DNA of 22,072 bases. It comes from JBFWIL01 sp050256015 (lineage in GTDB: Bacteria > Bacteroidota > Bacteroidia > Bacteroidales > Prolixibacteraceae). A program made the position numbers and the translations under genes. Where the stretch lies: the NCBI GenBank assembly GCA_050256015.1, contig JBFWIL010000010.1, positions 1 to 22,072 on the forward strand. Direction: 5' to 3'. This document shows positions 17,356 to 22,072 of this stretch, piece by piece (position 1 is the stretch's first letter; every line of letters starts with the position of its first letter). Under the pieces are notes generated by a model. It searched no databases. It was not told the origin of the DNA and was given only the letters and a program-made list of their open reading frames with translations.

Positions 17356-17412
17356 CTATGTCCTTATCATTTTTTGGCTTTGTTTTATGAAATTCATTGG
17401 AATAATCCTCCT
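17356..17412 (-). other. Possible leader peptide with strong Shine-Dalgarno upstream of copA
   Basis: On the minus strand AGGAGG (17407-17412) precedes an ATG at 17397 by 9 bases, opening a 13-residue frame, MNFIKQSQKMIRT, that stops at 17356, 47 bases before the copA start. Strong SD sequences are unusual before Bacteroidota genes, and none of the real genes here has one. It could be a translated leader or chance. The rest of the 214-base gap (17309-17522) shows no gene and no clear promoter. Confidence 0.25.
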
Positions 17413-17522
17413 GAAAACAGACTGCCCTTAAAAAGTGCAGAAAATACAAGACAACAGAGCCACTCCAAAGGATTGCTTTACGGATCGAAGAATCGGGTTC
17501 AGGTTACAGGGAATGCCAGACA

Positions 17523-18095
17523 TCAAAGCCGGTCCAGCGGTCTGCGTTCCTTATCCCGGATCTTTTTGAAAAAAGAAGGGGTATAGCCGGTCACCTTTTT
17601 AAACTGGCTGCTTAAATAGGCCACGCTCGAATAGTTCAGCAGGTCTGCAATCTCACTGAGAGACAGTTCGTCATAGGCCAGAAGTTCCTTGATCTTTTCA
17701 ATTTTCTGGGCAATATAATACTTTTCAACGGTACTTCCTTCCACCTCCGAAAACAGTCTGCTGATTGACGCATAATCGTGATGAAGCCGGTCTTGCAGAT
17801 AATCTGACAAATTTTTAGACAATTCACCGTTCCGTTGATGAACCAGCTCGATAATGCTGGCTTTAACCTGCTCGATCAGCCGGCTTTTCCGGTCATCAAT
17901 CAACTCAAAGCCCAGCTCCCGAAGCAGGAACCCGAATTGTTCCTTTTCCCCCGGATTCATCGACCTGTCAAGCCGTACCTCCCCCAATCCGACCGACACC
18001 GGATAGAAACCCATCTTTTCCAGCTCGTTACGAACAACCAGCCGGCAGCGATCGCAAACCATATTGCGGATATACAGGTTCAGTTCTTGCTTCAT
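17523..18095 (-). CDS. AraC-type regulator with N-terminal HMA-like metal-binding domain
   Basis: This is a 190-residue cytoplasmic protein with two parts. Residues 1-70 resemble a heavy-metal-associated domain: M-V-C14-D-R-C17 at the metal loop, then V-S-V-G-L-G-E-V and a closing L-G-F-E-L-I. Residues about 95-180 form an AraC-type double helix-turn-helix with L-S-E-I-A-D-L-L-N-Y-S-S-V-A-Y-L-S-S-Q-F-K-K-V-T-G-Y-T-P. Ordinary AraC proteins carry a sugar-binding or other sensor domain in this position; here a metallochaperone-like fold takes its place. With copA directly downstream, the simplest reading is a Cu(I)-sensing activator of copA. Similar short HMA-AraC proteins occur near copper genes in other Bacteroidota, as far as I recall. 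DNA targets are unknown. The domain calls are firm and the copper sensing is inferred. Confidence 0.9.
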   Translation of the reverse strand: MKQELNLYIRNMVCDRCRLVVRNELEKMGFYPVSVGLGEVRLDRSMNPGEKEQFGFLLRELGFELIDDRKSRLIEQVKASIIELVHQRNGELSKNLSDYLQDRLHHDYASISRLFSEVEGSTVEKYYIAQKIEKIKELLAYDELSLSEIADLLNYSSVAYLSSQFKKVTGYTPSFFKKIRDKERRPLDRL

Positions 18096-18400
18096 AATAC
18101 GAAAAACAAACTTCAGAATACCAAAATAATCAAATCACCTGAACTTTTTATCACCTTTGCCATTTTTAATATGAAACAAGCATATTGCAAAAAAATGCTA
18201 AGGAGGTGCCTGCAAAAAAAATAAAAGCTGATCAAAAAATTGTTGCCGGAAACACGAGGATTACAGAAGAACGTGCAGGAATAAAATGTATTAATAAACT
18301 TTTTTTTCGAATAAAACAAGCCTATCTTGCAGAACAATAGACGAATTGTTCTGCCGGATCCTGACTATTTTTCAGCAAGTTAATCAAACCTTTAACAGCT
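18096..18400. other. Intergenic region between divergent araC-type regulator and ykgJ-type gene
   Basis: This 305-base AT-rich region must hold the promoters of both divergent genes, but I find no good TAnnTTTG box; the nearest on the + strand is TATCTTGC at 18323. It contains a 17-residue frame at 18171-18224 (MKQAYCKKMLRRCLQKK) of doubtful reality, a perfect anti-Shine-Dalgarno complement TAAGGAGGT at 18199-18207 with no start codon at proper distance, a T-run at 18301-18307, and the hairpin at 18329-18354. Confidence 0.5.
18329..18354. repeat. Inverted repeat with 10-bp arms upstream of the ykgJ-type gene
   Basis: GCAGAACAAT (18329-18338) and ATTGTTCTGC (18345-18354) are perfect inverted copies around a 6-base spacer. 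The repeat ends 46 bases before the ATG at 18401, so it could be an operator or a 5'-UTR hairpin. It has no U-tract, so a terminator is unlikely. Confidence 0.6.
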
Positions 18401-19066
18401 ATGGCTGCAAGCAAATATCCGGAATATGATCCCCTGTTTTACAAAGACGGTTACCAGCTCGGCATAAAGGCGGGCAGCGAACCGCTAAACGAAAAGCTAT
18501 TATGGGAAGCCCTGGAAACCATGTATCGTTCGGTCGATCAGCTGATCGAATCATTGCTGGCCCTGGGAAAACGGCAGGGAGTGAAGGTTGACTGCCGGGC
18601 AGGATGTTCCTGGTGCTGCTACCAGCCGGTCTTTGCCAACACTTACGAAATAGGCTATTTAGCCCGTTATATACGGAAGAATTTCAACGGGAAACAACAA
18701 CAGAAGATTTACCGGCGGGCAATGGGAAAAAACTCCAGACTATCGGGCATGAAAGAGGAGGAGCTGCTTTACAGCAAGCATGCCTGCCCGCTTCTGGATA
18801 AGGATTCCTGCTCAGCTTATCCGGCCCGGCCCATGGCCTGCCGGATATATCTGTCGATTCATAAAGACAGTTGCCATCGTTTTTACAGGGACCCGGAAAA
18901 TACGGAAAGCAAACCCGAACTGCTCGACTTCCCCCTGCAGGCCGGCCGGATAATGAATGAAGGTTTTTTTGCCGCTCTGAAGGAAACCGGCCTGGCCTCT
19001 TCCGAGCTGCGGCTGGAGGAAGGACTGATCTTTTTTATGGATCCCGGCCGCTTCCGGGATCCATAA
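18401..19066 (+). CDS. YkgJ-type cysteine-cluster protein (UPF0153-like)
   Basis: This is a 221-residue cytoplasmic protein without signal or membrane segment. The family signature is present: C65-x-x-x-C69-S-W-C72-C73 near the start of the core, then A-C129-P-L-L-D-K-D-S-C137-S-A-Y-P-A-R-P-M-A-C147-R. This C-(x)n-CC ... C ... C-x-x-Y-x-x-R-P-x-x-C pattern defines the YkgJ family, thought to bind zinc or an iron-sulfur cluster. The biochemical role is not known. An N-terminal helical extension of about 60 residues precedes the cysteine core. The stop codon lies inside a long hairpin, and the gene converges on the amidotransferase gene with only 4 bases between them. Neighbouring copper genes are not clearly linked to it. 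Confidence 0.88.
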   Translation: MAASKYPEYDPLFYKDGYQLGIKAGSEPLNEKLLWEALETMYRSVDQLIESLLALGKRQGVKVDCRAGCSWCCYQPVFANTYEIGYLARYIRKNFNGKQQQKIYRRAMGKNSRLSGMKEEELLYSKHACPLLDKDSCSAYPARPMACRIYLSIHKDSCHRFYRDPENTESKPELLDFPLQAGRIMNEGFFAALKETGLASSELRLEEGLIFFMDPGRFRDP

Positions 19067-19067
19067 A
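19034..19067. terminator. 14-bp stem-loop spanning the ykgJ stop codon, possible bidirectional terminator
   Basis: TTTATGGATCCCGG (19034-19047) pairs perfectly with CCGGGATCCATAAA (19054-19067) around CCGCTT. It lies where the ykgJ-type gene and the amidotransferase gene converge and includes the last eleven ykgJ codons with the TAA. The T-run is 5' and the A-run 3', so neither strand has a stem followed by U. It is placed like a terminator but lacks the classical tail. Confidence 0.55.
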
Positions 19068-19070
19068 GAC

Positions 19071-19634
19071 TTAGCGTTCCCGGCACATCCTGGCAAAATT
19101 CAGAAGAATTTCCGGATTGCAGAACTCCGGATGAAACTGGACGGAATACAGAGGTTTTTTCTTATGTCGCATAGCCTGGTTCATACAGGTTTCCGAACGG
19201 GCCAGATGCATAAATTCCGGAGGCAGGCTGATCGAATCATTGTGCATCTGATGCACAATAAGTTTACGACCGAAGCCCTGAAACAGGGGATCCTCTTCCA
19301 GCAGGACGATCTCAGTTGCTCCAAGCTCGGCTTCTTCTCCTCTCAAAAGGGAAGCCCCGTATAAACAGCCGGCGATATGGTGTCCCGCACAAATTCCCAG
19401 CACCGGATTCTCGTAATCGAGCAGCCAGGAAAAATAAGGCTGATGGTGTTCCGCAATATCATCTCCCCGGGGCGAACCCGACAACACAATTCCTTCATAG
19501 GAAGACAGATTGAGCACGGAACAGTCGCGGTAAGCAGCGATAAAAGAAGAAAAACCGCCCTTATCCAGAATTTCAGACAAAGGCCGGGCGAACTCCCTGA
19601 CTCCAGGCTCGGCACAATTTACAATCAAAAACAT
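19071..19634 (-). CDS. Stand-alone class I glutamine amidotransferase
   Basis: This 187-residue cytoplasmic protein resembles the glutaminase half of GMP synthase (GuaA). The triad is complete: C82 in G-I-C-A-G-H-H (nucleophile elbow), with H168 and E170 in Q-F-H-P-E-F. An oxyanion-type L-S-G-S-P-R-G segment is also present. Start choice: ATG at 19634 gives M-F-L-I-V-N-C, the usual first strand of the fold. The longer frame would need TTG at 19664 and overlap the GH3 stop. It follows the GH3 gene by 22 bases, so the two may be cotranscribed. No synthetase domain is attached. Stand-alone members hydrolyse gamma-glutamyl compounds or work with an unlinked partner; the acceptor is unknown. Confidence 0.9.
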   Translation of the reverse strand: MFLIVNCAEPGVREFARPLSEILDKGGFSSFIAAYRDCSVLNLSSYEGIVLSGSPRGDDIAEHHQPYFSWLLDYENPVLGICAGHHIAGCLYGASLLRGEEAELGATEIVLLEEDPLFQGFGRKLIVHQMHNDSISLPPEFMHLARSETCMNQAMRHKKKPLYSVQFHPEFCNPEILLNFARMCRER

Positions 19635-19656
19635 AATCCACCCCGTTTTTCTTCGA

Positions 19657-22072
19657 TTATTCAACCGGGCTTGTCTTGCCTTTTAGCCGGAAACGTCCCT
19701 GAATGGTGGAGGTGGTATAAGCGTCGGCCAGTCCGCTGAAACCCGGTTGCTTTCCTCCTACGGAAACAGTAAACCAGCCCGGCTCAAGCACCCACTTTCC
19801 TTTCCTGTCAATAAGAGCCAATTGCCTGGGAATAAGCGTAAATTCCACGGTACGCGATTCCCCCTTTTTCAGGCTGATCCGTTCAAATCCTTCCAGCTGC
19901 CTAACGGGACGCGGTGTTGAAGCCTTTTCATCGGTAAGATAAAGCTGAACCACCTCGTCGCCGTCGCAATTCCCGGTATTGCTTACCCGGACCCGGATCT
20001 TTACCGGTTCCTTCATGTCCACGATCTCCGGAAACTCCAGCCGGTCATAAGAAAAACAGGTATAGCTGAGTCCGTGCCCGAATGGGAACAAAGGGTCCCC
20101 TGTAAAATAGCGATAAGTTCGTCCGGCCATATCGTAACTGTCAAACGGAGGCAGTTGATCAGCCGACTTATAATAGGTTACCGGCAACCGGCCGGCCGGA
20201 TTGTAATCACCGAACAACACATCGGCTATGGCATTCCCACCCTGTTGTCCGGGGTAGCCGGCCGTCAGAATGGCCGGGATATGCCCGGCAGCCCAGTTAA
20301 CAGAAAGTGCACTTCCGTTGATCAGCACCAGGACAACCTGTTTCCCGGTGGCAAAGACAGCCTGCATCAGTTTCCGCTGACAGTCCGGCAGGTCCAGATG
20401 CGTACGGTCGCCCCCGGCAAAACCATCCAGATGAATGTGCATTTCCTCTCCTTCAAGCCGTTCGTTAAGTCCCAGTACCAGCACAACCGCATCGGCCTGT
20501 TTCGCGATTTCCACGGCCTGTTCCAGCAACCCTTCTTCAGGAACCGACCAGAGCAGACGAGCCGTGGCGTCTCCGTAACTATTCCGGTACTCGGCCTCGA
20601 CCAGGTAACGTCGGCCTGCTTCCAGCTCCAGACTTACCGGTTCTATGCGCCCGTGATGGATCCGTCTTCCCCCGACTTCTTTCCCGTTGCAACTGATCTT
20701 CAGATAAGGCTTTCCCCAATCGCTGATCCAGTAGGTTCCCGTTTTCGGAGGGACCAGCCAGGCCTTCCAGCGCACGCTGAAAGCTCCGGTCTTCAACCGC
20801 GGATCAGGCGTTCCGTTATCCCATACAAAGTCGATCCGGTCGTCCACCCGGGTAAACAGCGGCTCTCCCTCCGGCGTGGCGGAAGCATAATATTCTCCTA
20901 GCACGCCCTGCTGTCCTTGCGGAGTTTGCAGGTATACCGAAGGAACGGGTTTTAATTCGGGGATGCCATCGGCCAGCCAGGATCCGCGCGCATGGAGCAC
21001 CAGGCTCTGTGGCTCAAGCTTGTTCCTGATTCCCTGCAAAACGGTTACCGGATGGGAGGGAATCCCGTTGTAATTTCCCCATAGCGACTGCACTTCATCA
21101 GCATTCGGCCCGATTACTGCCAGGCTGTTCAGCTTCCGGGAAAGCGGCAAGGTCTGATCCTGATTCTTCAGCAAAACGATGCTCTCCCGGGCAGCCTGCC
21201 GGGCCAGATAATCGTGTGCCGGATTATCATTGACCGAGTAAGGAATCCGGGCATAAGGCACCCGTTCCACCGGATCAAACATCCCCAGTTTAAAACGGGC
21301 GGTAAACAACCGCTTTACGGCCACATCCAGATCTTCATCCGTCACCAGTCCCCGGGCATACGCTTCTTCCAGCGCCTGATACGCGGTTCCGCAGTTCAGG
21401 TCACAGCCCTCCTTCACAGCCAGGGCAGCAGCCGATGCCGCATCGGGAGTAATTCGGTGATGTTTCCAGATATCGGCAACAGCCCCGCAGTCGGATACCA
21501 CAAACCCCTGAAAGCCCCATTTCTCCCGGAGAATATGAAAAAGTTCCTCACTTGCACAACAAGCTTCCCCGCGAAAGCGGTTATAGGCTCCCATCACCGA
21601 ATATACACCTCCTTCCTGCACCAGCTTACGAAAGGCCGGCAAATAAGTCTCCTGAAGATCACGTTCGCTGACATCCACGTCAAACCCGTGCCGAAGCGGC
21701 TCCGGACCGGAATGCACGGCAAAATGTTTGGCCGTGGCAATAACCTTCATGTAATCTCCGTCATCACCCTGCAAGCCCAATACAAACTCCCGTCCAAGTT
21801 CCCCGGTAAGATAAGGATCCTCTCCATAAGTTTCGTGGCCACGTCCCCAGCGCGGATCACGGAAAATATTGATATTGGGCGACCAGAAATTCAGTCCCTG
21901 GTACATGCCCCTTTGTCCGCGGCGCACAAACTCATGGTGCTTAGCCCGGGCCTCATCGGATATCACCGAGGCCACCTCAAAAACCAGCTGTTTATTCCAG
22001 GAAGCAGCTACGGATATCGACTGGGGAAACACCGTGGCATAACCTGCCCGCGCCACTCCGTGCAGACATTCA
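19657..22072 (-). CDS. GH3 family beta-glycosidase with PA14 insertion (partial, N-terminus missing)
   Basis: The frame is open to the right edge; the first residues seen (E-C-L-H-G-V-A-R-A-G) are the internal GH3 motif, so the signal peptide and the first roughly 80-100 residues lie outside. The TIM-barrel domain carries K-H-F-A-V-H-S-G and the nucleophile aspartate in V-V-S-D-C-G-A-V (codon at 21490-21492). A PA14 domain (about 20545-20915) with G-E-Y-Y is inserted in the alpha/beta sandwich domain, where L-N-E-R-L-E-G-E-E holds the probable acid/base. An Fn3-like domain (V-V-Q-L-Y-L, R-x-L-E-G-F) ends the protein. This layout is typical of Bacteroidota beta-glucosidases and beta-xylosidases; S-D-C-G-A-V-x-D-I occurs often in beta-xylosidases and alpha-L-arabinofuranosidases. 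Substrate is uncertain. It may serve the same plant material as the PUL but is not in its operon. Confidence 0.95.
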   Translation of the reverse strand, partial: ECLHGVARAGYATVFPQSISVAASWNKQLVFEVASVISDEARAKHHEFVRRGQRGMYQGLNFWSPNINIFRDPRWGRGHETYGEDPYLTGELGREFVLGLQGDDGDYMKVIATAKHFAVHSGPEPLRHGFDVDVSERDLQETYLPAFRKLVQEGGVYSVMGAYNRFRGEACCASEELFHILREKWGFQGFVVSDCGAVADIWKHHRITPDAASAAALAVKEGCDLNCGTAYQALEEAYARGLVTDEDLDVAVKRLFTARFKLGMFDPVERVPYARIPYSVNDNPAHDYLARQAARESIVLLKNQDQTLPLSRKLNSLAVIGPNADEVQSLWGNYNGIPSHPVTVLQGIRNKLEPQSLVLHARGSWLADGIPELKPVPSVYLQTPQGQQGVLGEYYASATPEGEPLFTRVDDRIDFVWDNGTPDPRLKTGAFSVRWKAWLVPPKTGTYWISDWGKPYLKISCNGKEVGGRRIHHGRIEPVSLELEAGRRYLVEAEYRNSYGDATARLLWSVPEEGLLEQAVEIAKQADAVVLVLGLNERLEGEEMHIHLDGFAGGDRTHLDLPDCQRKLMQAVFATGKQVVLVLINGSALSVNWAAGHIPAILTAGYPGQQGGNAIADVLFGDYNPAGRLPVTYYKSADQLPPFDSYDMAGRTYRYFTGDPLFPFGHGLSYTCFSYDRLEFPEIVDMKEPVKIRVRVSNTGNCDGDEVVQLYLTDEKASTPRPVRQLEGFERISLKKGESRTVEFTLIPRQLALIDRKGKWVLEPGWFTVSVGGKQPGFSGLADAYTTSTIQGRFRLKGKTSPVE

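Noticed and set aside
19635..19664. Longer start for the amidotransferase at 19664
   Set aside because: The codon is TTG, it abuts the GH3 stop, and the first strand of the fold begins at ATG 19634.
20074..20901. Plus-strand frame of 275 codons inside the GH3 gene
   Set aside because: It is antisense to conserved GH3/PA14 motifs and its translation resembles no known protein.

Overview
The window looks like part of a Bacteroidota chromosome, probably Bacteroidales or Marinilabiliales; the finer taxonomy is a guess. The reasons are a RagB/SusD C-terminus, Bacteroidota-style lipoprotein signals (Cys followed by acidic residues), the near absence of Shine-Dalgarno sequences before genes, and families typical of polysaccharide utilization loci (PULs). 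I see no tRNA, rRNA, CRISPR array, insertion sequence or integrase.

Region 1 (1-14990, all + strand) is the downstream part of a PUL. In order it holds the end of a SusD-like glycan-binding lipoprotein (SusC would lie to the left, outside the window), a lipoprotein with two DUF4859-like repeats, a DUF6055-like lipoprotein with an HExxH zinc-peptidase motif, a GH43 glycosidase with F5/8-type and LamG-like domains, a DUF5695-like putative toroid enzyme, a GH127/GH146 beta-L-arabinofuranosidase, a GH27 alpha-galactosidase or beta-L-arabinopyranosidase, and a 1015-residue protein that fuses an S9/DPP-IV-like serine peptidase to a HEFAH zinc peptidase. Gaps are short up to 7931. The next two gaps are about 160 bases, and base composition rises in G+C from about 8.1 kb, so the GH127-GH27-S9 block may be a separate transcription unit. 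Arabinose- and galactose-releasing enzymes beside two or three peptidase domains suggest that the substrate is a plant hydroxyproline-rich glycoprotein (arabinogalactan protein or extensin) rather than a plain polysaccharide. That is inference.

Region 2 (15059-18095, - strand) is a copper module: an AraC-type regulator whose N-terminus is a heavy-metal-associated-like domain with a CxxC motif, followed by a CopA-type copper-exporting P1B ATPase. The regulator probably senses copper directly and switches on copA.

Region 3 (18401-22072) holds a YkgJ-type cysteine-cluster protein (+), converging on a free-standing class I glutamine amidotransferase and a GH3 beta-glycosidase with a PA14 insertion (both -). 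The GH3 gene runs off the right edge.

The intergenic regions contain several strong inverted repeats that do not look like classical terminators: a perfect 40-bp palindrome at 1292-1331, a 14-bp stem that includes the ykgJ stop codon, and hairpins at 10471-10501 and 18329-18354. There are also two full Shine-Dalgarno-like sequences around the copper module.
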